NCBI GenBank assembly: GCA_023435855.1
Contig: JAEZLG010000005.1
Span: 1 to 6,452 of the forward strand
From: Bacillota bacterium
Lineage (GTDB): Bacteria > Bacillota > Clostridia > Christensenellales > CAG-138
Direction of reading: 5' to 3'
Length of the DNA stretch: 6,452 nt
The stretch's first letter is position 1. Each line of letters opens with the position of its first letter. A program made the position numbers and the translations under genes. The notes beneath the pieces are model-generated. The model did not search any database. It had not been told where the DNA came from and saw only the letters and a program-made list of their open reading frames with translations. Of the stretch, positions 1 to 5,194 are shown piece after piece.

Positions 1-1235
1 GAGTAACCGATGCTGAGCTGTACCTTGATTGAATGATCAAGAACTTTTAGTTCTTGTTCAAAACGTTTGAGAAGCCTCTCTTTGACTTGAACAAGGGTCG
101 CTATCCCCTCTATTCCGGGTAAAACAAGAAGAAACTCATCTCCGCCCAAACGCACGGCAACTTCATTTTCCCGCGTACATTCTTTTAAAATGTGTGCTGT
201 TTCAGCAAGCACCGCATCGCCCGTCTTATGCCCATAAAGGTCGTTTACATTTTTAAATTGATCCAAATCCAATACGATAAAGCCTACTTTATGTTTTTCT
301 CTTATGGCTGCAGCTAAAACGATAGCTTGATACTCATGTAAAAAGTGGCGGTTATGTAATCCGGTCAAGGAGTCGCGGATGGACATATCAAGTATCTTAC
401 CGTTGGATTTTATGTATTTAAACACCAAAATCCCGATCACAGTAGTAAATGAGATCGCAAAAAGAAGATAAACCGAATGCAGCAGATAGTTATTCGGATT
501 ATCGTCTGGGAGGTTAACAATGATTTTCCAGTTAATGAGATTTGGATCCATGTTGAATTCAATTGTAGATTTCTTCACGGTGCCGAAAAACGGAGTATCC
601 GCGTCCTGCCTGCTAAAAATCGCAATATCAATCTCCGTGTTTTCAGCATAGGACTTAATTTCTTTAAGCAACTCATCGCCTTTGAGTATGATGCTGATTT
701 GTCCCCAATAACCTGTATCCTCACGAACAATCTGAATCCTGACGCTGAAACCCGTGCCTCCTTGCAACAGGTTCACAGGTCCTTGAAAAACGGGGCGTAA
801 TTCCGTCTTAACTTTTAGGACTGCATCCTGCTGAAATTCAACTTTAGAAAGGTCTGTTCCGATTGTTGCGGCGTTACCATCCTTAGGGTAATTCCATATA
901 ATTGTTGTATCCTCAAGGACGGCTACATTGCGGACGTACTCCGCATACTCCGCCAGAAGGTGATCGAGATAATGGAAAGAGTCCTTTTCATCTAGGTTTG
1001 AATTGGTATCAATATAGGCCTCAAACCCATGAAGCAGTGTAACGTTTGAATAAATCAAACGCTGAATTTTGCTTTCGAACACCATATATTTTTCTGTTGC
1101 ATGTAAAATTTCCGTCTGTTTGATATTTCGCTGTATCATCATAAAAAACAGCATTAAGAGAGTGAGCAAAATAGCACTGACGAAAAGAGCGCTATAGAGC
1201 GGCTTTTTTCGATCATATTGCTCTTTGCGCATCAT
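1..1235 (-). CDS. Membrane-bound diguanylate cyclase with CHASE sensor domain (partial, C-terminus off the left edge)
   Basis: The 411 visible codons read without a break to the window edge. Seen: a short basic N-terminus, a membrane helix at about residues 14-34, an extracytoplasmic region at about 40-250, a second helix at about 254-273, then a GGDEF domain. The outer region has CHASE-type motifs (LHGFEAYI at 68-75; IGTDLS near 125; GPVNLLQGG at 152-160). The cyclase part has DSLTGLHNR (288-296), LDLDQFKNVND (322-332) and an intact GGDEF (364-368). Known: intact GGDEF proteins make cyclic di-GMP from two GTP, and CHASE domains bind small extracellular ligands. The position of the inhibitory RxxD site reads RENE (355-358), so product inhibition may be altered. 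The first of two tandem ATGs was chosen because GGAG lies 7 bases upstream. Inferred role: coupling an external signal to c-di-GMP. Whether an EAL domain follows cannot be seen. Confidence 0.93.
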   Translation of the reverse strand, partial: MMRKEQYDRKKPLYSALFVSAILLTLLMLFFMMIQRNIKQTEILHATEKYMVFESKIQRLIYSNVTLLHGFEAYIDTNSNLDEKDSFHYLDHLLAEYAEYVRNVAVLEDTTIIWNYPKDGNAATIGTDLSKVEFQQDAVLKVKTELRPVFQGPVNLLQGGTGFSVRIQIVREDTGYWGQISIILKGDELLKEIKSYAENTEIDIAIFSRQDADTPFFGTVKKSTIEFNMDPNLINWKIIVNLPDDNPNNYLLHSVYLLFAISFTTVIGILVFKYIKSNGKILDMSIRDSLTGLHNRHFLHEYQAIVLAAAIREKHKVGFIVLDLDQFKNVNDLYGHKTGDAVLAETAHILKECTRENEVAVRLGGDEFLLVLPGIEGIATLVQVKERLLKRFEQELKVLDHSIKVQLSIGY

Positions 1236-1274
1236 TTCGAATCTCCTCTCTAATTTTAAGTATAATTATTATTC

Positions 1275-1303
1275 ATTGTATCAAAATAACGAAAATTCTA
1301 CAA
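1275..1303 (-). promoter_or_regulatory. Sigma-A type promoter of the diguanylate cyclase gene
   Basis: Read on the minus strand: TTGTAG (1298-1303), a 17-base spacer, then TACAAT (1275-1280). It lies about 40 bases upstream of the cyclase start codon and its AGAGAGGAG ribosome site. Both boxes match the consensus well and the spacing is ideal. This suggests the cyclase is transcribed separately from the lipoprotein gene upstream of it. Confidence 0.65.
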
Positions 1304-1325
1304 TAGTCGACAAATTGCAACGCAA

Positions 1326-1356
1326 ATGCTGCCTGTGACATTTACACGGGCAGCAT
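1326..1356 (-). terminator. Hairpin downstream of the lipoprotein gene, probable terminator
   Basis: Two 12-base arms (1326-1337 and 1345-1356) pair with one G-U wobble around a 7-base loop. The hairpin lies 26 bases past the lipoprotein stop codon and just upstream of the cyclase promoter, where a terminator would be expected. The following T tract on the minus strand is poor (TTTGCGTTG), so termination may be incomplete, or the hairpin may serve as a 3' end stabiliser. Confidence 0.55.
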
Positions 1357-1382
1357 AAGCCAAAGCATTCTAATACGATTAG

Positions 1383-1814
1383 CTATTGAGCTTCATGAAT
1401 TGTAAAGCATTCTTCCCATTGCTCCAGGTTAACAGATCGATCAAGCGGACCGATATCTTCTTCTTTTTGAACATATCGCCTGCCGTTTTTGCATACGCTG
1501 CCATCGGTGTTTATGATTACATCAAGTTCTAATCGCTCGCCCATAAAATACAGAGCATTATAAAGATGTTCTTCTCCTTCACCGCACGAACCGGCTGCTT
1601 TATAGAATTCTTCCATCTGAAAGACCAAATCATCCATCAGCCAATCCGTTTCGTCATTGTCGTCTCGAAGAAGTTCGACATTCTCACCGGAAGCGATGTT
1701 TTCAACCTGTATCGATGTAATAAGGGTAGGGCGAATGGTGGTCAGCTTTGCTGCACAAGAGCTAATGAACAAAGTAAGCATCAAAAAGATAATAACGATT
1801 ATTCCTTTTCGCAT
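1383..1814 (-). CDS. Small putative lipoprotein of unknown function
   Basis: This encodes a 143-residue protein with a typical lipoprotein signal: MRK, a hydrophobic stretch (about 4-17), then the lipobox ISSC with the lipidated cysteine at residue 20. The mature part is acidic, about 120 residues, with three further cysteines (77, 108, 136). A segment reading TSIQVENIASGENVELL (33-49) resembles the first strands of small Firmicute lipoprotein domains such as DUF5301, but that match is weak and I do not assign a family. The start is ATG at 1814, because GGAGG lies 5 bases upstream. A GTG at 1820 would add two residues but overlaps that ribosome site. The protein is likely anchored on the outer face of the membrane. 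It has its own promoter, is followed by a hairpin, and is divergent from the tetR-flavodoxin operon. Coding is likely real; the function is unknown. Confidence 0.8.
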   Translation of the reverse strand: MRKGIIVIIFLMLTLFISSCAAKLTTIRPTLITSIQVENIASGENVELLRDDNDETDWLMDDLVFQMEEFYKAAGSCGEGEEHLYNALYFMGERLELDVIINTDGSVCKNGRRYVQKEEDIGPLDRSVNLEQWEECFTIHEAQ

Positions 1815-1859
1815 ATCCACCTCCGAAACATATAGATAAATATTGGTATTCTTGTAATC

Positions 1860-1888
1860 ATTATAGCATCCCCTTTGTTACCCGTAAA
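1860..1888 (-). promoter_or_regulatory. Promoter of the lipoprotein gene, extended -10
   Basis: Read on the minus strand: TTTACG (1883-1888), a 17-base spacer, and a perfect TATAAT (1860-1865) preceded by TGC, which gives an extended -10. It lies about 45 bases upstream of the ATG at 1814. The -35 box matches 4 of 6 consensus bases. The promoter points away from the tetR promoter. The two -35 boxes are about 120 bases apart, so they are probably controlled separately. Confidence 0.65.
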
Positions 1889-2006
1889 ACAATTTCAACG
1901 TTTAGTCACGTTTTTTAGCTGAAACAGACCAGCTTGGCAGATATATGCAGCCGAAGCAGAGATACACAGGTTAATTTGCCTATTGCATTTATTTTCCACT
2001 TACCTA

Positions 2007-2035
2007 TTGACATGACATGTGCGAAGCAGTACAAT
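2007..2035 (+). promoter_or_regulatory. Sigma-A promoter of the tetR-flavodoxin-FMN operon
   Basis: A perfect TTGACA (2007-2012), a 17-base spacer and TACAAT (2030-2035). Transcription should begin around 2041-2043, right at the edge of the inverted repeat described next. Such a strong core promoter would need a repressor to keep the operon off. A small ACATG-A-CATGT dyad (2010-2020) overlaps the -35 box. Confidence 0.8.
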
Positions 2036-2042
2036 AACGCAT

Positions 2043-2077
2043 GTTAAATAATGCTAACATTGTTAGTATTATTTAAC
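2043..2077 (+). promoter_or_regulatory. Long inverted repeat, probable TetR-family operator
   Basis: Two 17-base arms flank the single base T2060: 2043-2059 reads GTTAAATAATGCTAACA and 2061-2077 reads TGTTAGTATTATTTAAC. Sixteen of 17 positions pair; only G2053 against T2067 does not. It begins 8 bases after the -10 box and ends 24 bases before the tetR start codon. Position and symmetry fit an operator for the TetR-family protein encoded directly downstream, blocking transcription at or just after initiation. The arms are long enough for two dimers. As RNA the 5' leader could also fold into this hairpin, but there is no T run after it to suggest a terminator. Confidence 0.75.
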
Positions 2078-2100
2078 TACAATTAGGTAACGGAGGAATT

Positions 2101-2697
2101 ATGGGAGATACGACATCCGCCAAGCAGGAGCTTAAGCGGAACAGAGCACGGATGTATTTTCTTGAAGCCGCAAAAGAAATGATACACTCTGCCGGTGTGG
2201 AAAGCATTACCGTAAGAAAAGTAGCTGACGCAGCAGGATACTCTTATCCAACCCTATACAACTACTTTGAGGATTTAAACGAACTGCTATGGGAAACCCG
2301 ACAGTACATGATCTGTGAGCTTGTCGGCATTATGCAGCAAAAAATGCAAGCTTCCATTCGGGATGCGGAAGATTTGAAAAAGATGTTCCGGACATATATG
2401 GAATATTATGTAACGAACCCTAATGTTTTTCGGTTTTTCTATTTCCTTTCCTTGCAGAAACCAAACAAGCAAACGCAGGATGACGAGCCGGATTTCAGTG
2501 CAATGTGGAGTGAATCCTTTAAAAGCTTTGTGATTAGCGGAAGGCTAAACGAGAAGGATATCGAAGCGGTCGCCAAAACATCTATTTATGCGATTCACGG
2601 CATGCTGACATTACACTTTTCCAATAATGGTGATTTAAGCGTTAACGCGAATTTGTACAGGGACTTAGAAAAAATAGTTGACTTTTTGTTGAAATAA
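2101..2697 (+). CDS. TetR/AcrR-family transcriptional regulator
   Basis: A 198-residue protein, the usual TetR-family length. The N-terminal DNA-binding domain (about 13-63) has the classic pattern: AAKEMIHSAGVESITVRKVADAAGYS, split here across the first helices and the turn (23-48), then the recognition helix and signature PTLYNYFEDLNELL (50-63). The C-terminal part (about 70-198) is all-helical and variable, as expected for a ligand-binding and dimerisation domain; the ligand cannot be deduced. GGAGG sits 4 bases before the ATG. It is first in a four-gene operon, 16 bases ahead of the flavodoxin gene, with a long dyad just upstream, so it most likely represses its own operon. Inducer candidates would be redox-active or toxic small molecules, given the flavin proteins downstream, but this is inference. 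Confidence 0.93.
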   Translation: MGDTTSAKQELKRNRARMYFLEAAKEMIHSAGVESITVRKVADAAGYSYPTLYNYFEDLNELLWETRQYMICELVGIMQQKMQASIRDAEDLKKMFRTYMEYYVTNPNVFRFFYFLSLQKPNKQTQDDEPDFSAMWSESFKSFVISGRLNEKDIEAVAKTSIYAIHGMLTLHFSNNGDLSVNANLYRDLEKIVDFLLK

Positions 2698-2713
2698 AAG
2701 GGAGGTAACGAAT

Positions 2714-3184
2714 ATGAAAATAGGTATCATCGTACATTCACTCACCGGCAACACACTTTTGGTCGCGCAAAGGCTAAAGGAAAAGCTATCCGCCGCCGGG
2801 CATTCCGCATCCATTGAGCGTGTATCCGCTATGAACGACGACGAAGGAGACATCCAAAAAATCCATCTAAACGGAAATCCCGATATTAGCGCATATGATG
2901 TGCTGCTTTTTGGTGCTCCGGTGCGCGGCTTCTCGCTCTCGATGGTTATGCAGGCATACCTACATGGCGTCGAAACATTTAAAGGGAAAAAGATTGCTTG
3001 TTTTATGACGCAGGGATTCCCCGCCCCTTGGATGGGTGGAAAACGCGCGCTCAAGCAGCTCATTGAAATATGTCAGAGCAAGGGTGCAACTCCTTACGGA
3101 ACCGGCATTGTGAACTGGCCGAATATAGATAAGCGTGAAAAGCTCATTCAGGCCGTGGTCGAGGAGCTTTGCGCAATACGATGA
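2714..3184 (+). CDS. Flavodoxin family protein
   Basis: A 156-residue protein with a flavodoxin-like fold. It opens with a beta strand and phosphate loop, MKIGIIVHSLTGNTLLVAQ; the SLTGNT at 9-14 is the FMN phosphate-binding motif. It continues with YDVLLFGAPVRGF near 61-73, the strand and loop usually next to the isoalloxazine ring, and KKIACFMTQGF (92-102) for the third flavin-contacting loop. There is no signal peptide, so it is cytosolic. Known: such proteins carry FMN and pass one or two electrons between reductases and acceptors. GGAGGT lies 7 bases before the ATG. It is co-transcribed with tetR (16-base gap) and with an FMN-binding membrane protein (29-base gap), which suggests an electron carrier for that partner. 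A flavodoxin-like quinone or nitro reductase is an alternative. Confidence 0.9.
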   Translation: MKIGIIVHSLTGNTLLVAQRLKEKLSAAGHSASIERVSAMNDDEGDIQKIHLNGNPDISAYDVLLFGAPVRGFSLSMVMQAYLHGVETFKGKKIACFMTQGFPAPWMGGKRALKQLIEICQSKGATPYGTGIVNWPNIDKREKLIQAVVEELCAIR

Positions 3185-3213
3185 TTTGAATTATATAATT
3201 GAGGTATTTCATA

Positions 3214-3618
3214 ATGAAAAAGAAGCGCGTTATCATTTTGTCAGTTGTGCTGTTCCTCGTTATTGCAGGATTTATCGGGGTAAAAGCTATGCTTGCGAGT
3301 ACCGAATCGAACCTCGAATCACTGAAGTATATGGAATTAGCCCAAATCGACCTTACAGCAATTGAGGACGGTATTTATACCGGGAGCTATTCCGTTTTTC
3401 CCGTTTCCGCGCAAGTCAGCGTTACAATCAAGAATCATGTAATTGTAGGAATTGACCTTATTGAACACATTAACGGTCAAGGAACCCCTGCAGAGGTGAT
3501 TCCCGACATGGTCGTAAAATCACAGTCCTTACAGGTGGATTCTGTGTCCGGCGCTACATATAGCAGCAGGGTTATCTTAAAAGCCATTGAAAATGCTCTG
3601 CTTCGTGCCAAGCCATAA
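3214..3618 (+). CDS. Membrane-anchored FMN-binding domain protein with covalent flavinylation motif
   Basis: A 134-residue protein. A basic start (MKKKR) and one hydrophobic helix (about 6-27) act as an uncleaved anchor or signal, placing the rest outside the membrane. Residues about 52-131 form an FMN-binding domain (PF04205 type, as in NqrC and RnfG): DGIYTGSY (52-59), VSVTIKNHVIVGIDLIEH (68-85), and the C-terminal motif DSVSGATYSS (109-118). Known: in this family the Thr of S/T-G-A-T (here T115) carries FMN through a phosphoester bond made by ApbE. No apbE gene is in the window. The ATG at 3214 was chosen because GAGG lies 9 bases upstream; a TTG at 3199 would overlap that ribosome site. 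It lies between the flavodoxin and a polytopic membrane protein in one operon. Inferred role: an extracytoplasmic electron carrier. Confidence 0.9.
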   Translation: MKKKRVIILSVVLFLVIAGFIGVKAMLASTESNLESLKYMELAQIDLTAIEDGIYTGSYSVFPVSAQVSVTIKNHVIVGIDLIEHINGQGTPAEVIPDMVVKSQSLQVDSVSGATYSSRVILKAIENALLRAKP

Positions 3619-3642
3619 CAGCAGGATAAGAAGGGGAACGTT

Positions 3643-4383
3643 ATGCTCACACTTAAACTATCCGAAGCGGATAAGGAAGAAATCGGGCTTTTGAAATGGG
3701 GAGAGCTTTATCGATTTGCAGGTATCGCAACCATCGTTATGCTAATACTTATACCTGCTCAGATTGCCGTTTTCACCATTTGGCCAACTCCTAAGTCAGC
3801 CTTAGAGTGGTTCACACTATTTCAAAACAGTTGGATTCTGGGCCTCATGCATCTTGATGTGCTGTACATTCTCAACAATACCATTGTAGCTATTATGTAT
3901 CTCGCTTTTTACATGTCGCTTAGGCGAAAAAATGAAACCTTGATGCTGATTGCGCTGCTGGCCGGTTTGCTTGCTACAGCGGCCTATTATTCTTCCAATC
4001 CGGCATTTGAAATGCTTTCGTTGAGCCGTCAGTTCTCCGCAATTGACACGGAGCCGCAAAGAATGATGCTTCTTGCTGCCGGTCAGGTGCTCATCGCCCA
4101 ATGGAAAGGCACGGCGTTTGATGTCTACTATATATTGAGTGCAGTCTGTTTAATTATCATAGCGAGAACCATGTTCAAAAGCTCTGTATACGGTAAGTTC
4201 ATGGCTGTAATCGGATTATCATCGGGGATATTGATGCTGATACCCTCTACGGTCGGAAACATCGGGATTTATTTCTCTTTGGCGTCACTTGTCCCCTGGA
4301 TGATATTTTCTGTTCTGGCTGCTGTCAAGTTTTTGCGCTTAAGCCGTATGACGAAACGTGCCGGTTTACCGGTTCCTATTTGA
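3643..4383 (+). CDS. Polytopic membrane protein, DUF4386-like
   Basis: A 246-residue integral membrane protein with about six hydrophobic helices (roughly 25-47, 68-92, 99-116, 160-176, 184-202, 207-231). The pattern LMHLDVLYILNNTIVAIMYLA, in two parts around 68-88, then YYSSNPAFEMLSLS (115-128), the short polar loop with LLAAGQVLIA (143-152) and GTAFDVYYIL (156-165) are what I recall of DUF4386 proteins, which have no established function. AAGGGG sits 6 bases before the ATG, 24 bases after the FMN-binding gene. Only one histidine (70) and one cysteine (169) are present, so it is unlikely to hold a bis-histidine haem or an Fe-S cluster alone. It is the last gene of the operon. It could be a partner, anchor or quinone/flavin-handling subunit for the FMN-binding protein, or a solute-related membrane protein; this cannot be settled here. 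Confidence 0.8.
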   Translation: MLTLKLSEADKEEIGLLKWGELYRFAGIATIVMLILIPAQIAVFTIWPTPKSALEWFTLFQNSWILGLMHLDVLYILNNTIVAIMYLAFYMSLRRKNETLMLIALLAGLLATAAYYSSNPAFEMLSLSRQFSAIDTEPQRMMLLAAGQVLIAQWKGTAFDVYYILSAVCLIIIARTMFKSSVYGKFMAVIGLSSGILMLIPSTVGNIGIYFSLASLVPWMIFSVLAAVKFLRLSRMTKRAGLPVPI

Positions 4384-4424
4384 GGTGAATCAACAGTACA
4401 ATGTTTTTTGCCCTTTTGTTCTAC

Positions 4425-4454
4425 AGTAAACCCGCCTAGCCAGGTGGGTTTATT
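4425..4454 (+). terminator. Hairpin ending the tetR-flavodoxin-FMN-DUF4386 operon
   Basis: The core stem AAACCCGCCT / AGGTGGGTTT (4428-4437 and 4442-4451) has a 4-base AGCC loop and one G-U pair. Flanking bases extend it to 13 pairs. It lies about 40 bases past the last stop codon of the operon. The downstream tract is T-rich but interrupted (TTCGTTATT). It stands between converging genes and may work from either side, though neither strand has a clean T run. Confidence 0.65.
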
Positions 4455-4536
4455 CGTTATTCCGCCACCACAAAAAACGAAAGTATTCTTATCATAATTT
4501 TTCTAACAAGACGTTCTCCTCGGTTAAACTTGTATC

Positions 4537-5013
4537 CTATTGCATAAAAATCGCAGCTCCATGGCTTGCCTTTCCTGCTGCTTCCGCAATGGGAAAGAAA
4601 ATGGCGTTTTGATATCTGGATGCTGATTTTTTCATGTGCGTAATGTCTCTGATGAATATGTTTAGCGGCTCATATAGATCCGATAGAAATGTTGTTTTAC
4701 CCTTAAATACTTCCTCCACCGCATCAAGGATGGGAAGATTGGCATTTGTAATACGGTTTAAGATATTATGCCCGGTGATTAACAGATCATTTGCGGTTAA
4801 CCCGGTTTCTTTAGAAATAGTAAGATTGACGGCTGCTAAGTAACCATCACGGCTAAATATCGCCATTGGATATGGGAAATATGTGATGTTTTTAGAGGAC
4901 AGACCTTCCTCCCTGATAAGGTTTTGAAATCCGCATACAATGCGATGCCGAATTTTACCTTTTGCATGTAATTCTTCGAGCAGTTGCGTGAGCTCTTTAA
5001 GCTCCTCTATCAT
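4537..5013 (-). CDS. Stand-alone PAS domain protein
   Basis: A 158-residue protein with an acidic helical start (IEELKELTQLLEELHAKG) of coiled-coil character, then a PAS domain from about residue 40 to the end. The core reads YFPYPMAIFSRDGYLAAVN. It aligns by eye with the PAS domain of the AraC-type regulator encoded upstream: FPYPM, then N-I-L / S-I-L blocks, then RYQN..FFPI against MYQN..AFPI. No effector domain (DNA-binding, kinase or cyclase) is attached. It would sense a ligand or interact with another PAS protein, perhaps its neighbour. Start: ATG at 5013 with GGAG only 3 bases away, or GTG at 5022 behind AAGGG; neither site is ideal. The gene ends with TAG, and 14 more codons in frame look protein-like before a TGA (4492-4494), so it may be slightly truncated. 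PAS identity is fairly sure; the role is unknown. Confidence 0.78.
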   Translation of the reverse strand: MIEELKELTQLLEELHAKGKIRHRIVCGFQNLIREEGLSSKNITYFPYPMAIFSRDGYLAAVNLTISKETGLTANDLLITGHNILNRITNANLPILDAVEEVFKGKTTFLSDLYEPLNIFIRDITHMKKSASRYQNAIFFPIAEAAGKASHGAAIFMQ

Positions 5014-5053
5014 ATTCTCCACGCCCTTTTTCGACTTTATTTATACCTTCTTG

Positions 5054-5080
5054 ATTATACGAATACTTACGGTAAGTAAA
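5054..5080 (-). promoter_or_regulatory. Putative promoter of the PAS gene with a 15-base dyad in the spacer
   Basis: On the minus strand a perfect TATAAT (5054-5059) lies about 40 bases before the PAS start. The best -35 is TTTACT (5075-5080) at a short 15-base spacing; AGTTTA at 17 bases is a poorer alternative. A perfect palindrome, TACTTAC-G-GTAAGTA (5064-5078), fills the space between the boxes and overlaps the -35. A weak -35 plus a central dyad suits control by a DNA-binding protein, either a repressor or a MerR-like activator. Confidence 0.5.
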
Positions 5081-5125
5081 CTATTGAACCAAAGCTTCTT
5101 TTTCGGTGATTTGTGCTGTTTTTGG

Positions 5126-5159
5126 CAAAAGCTTCCAAACATCGGTTTGGATGCCTTTG
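5126..5159 (-). terminator. Imperfect hairpin between the AraC-type regulator and the PAS gene
   Basis: The arms 5126-5140 and 5145-5159 pair around a CGAT loop (minus strand), with one A-A mismatch and one G-U pair; the top is CCAAAC / GTTTGG. It lies 35 bases past the regulator's stop codon and upstream of the PAS promoter. There is no T run after it on either strand, so it may be a weak or factor-assisted terminator, or only a transcript-stabilising hairpin. Confidence 0.35.
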
Positions 5160-5194
5160 CCGTTAAAAAACTAACGCCGGATATTTTTTGCCTC

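Noticed and set aside
477..800. A plus-strand open frame of 107 codons
   Set aside because: It lies antisense inside the CHASE part of the diguanylate cyclase, has no ribosome site, and its translation shows no family pattern. The minus-strand frame is continuous with clear domains.
1566..1839. Two plus-strand open frames opposite the lipoprotein gene
   Set aside because: They have no ribosome site or recognisable motifs. The minus strand has a signal peptide, lipobox, ribosome site and promoter.
2665..3063. A minus-strand frame of 132 codons opposite the flavodoxin gene
   Set aside because: It is antisense to a well-supported flavodoxin with its FMN loop, and its composition (many Ser, Pro, Cys) is typical of a shadow frame.
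3199..3213. TTG at 3199 as start of the FMN-binding protein
   Set aside because: It would sit on the GAGG ribosome site itself. The ATG at 3214 has proper spacing and gives a normal MKKKR signal-anchor start.
3643..4383. The last operon protein as a haem b type membrane cytochrome
   Set aside because: Only one histidine (residue 70) is present, so a bis-histidine haem site cannot form within one chain, and there are no CxxC motifs.
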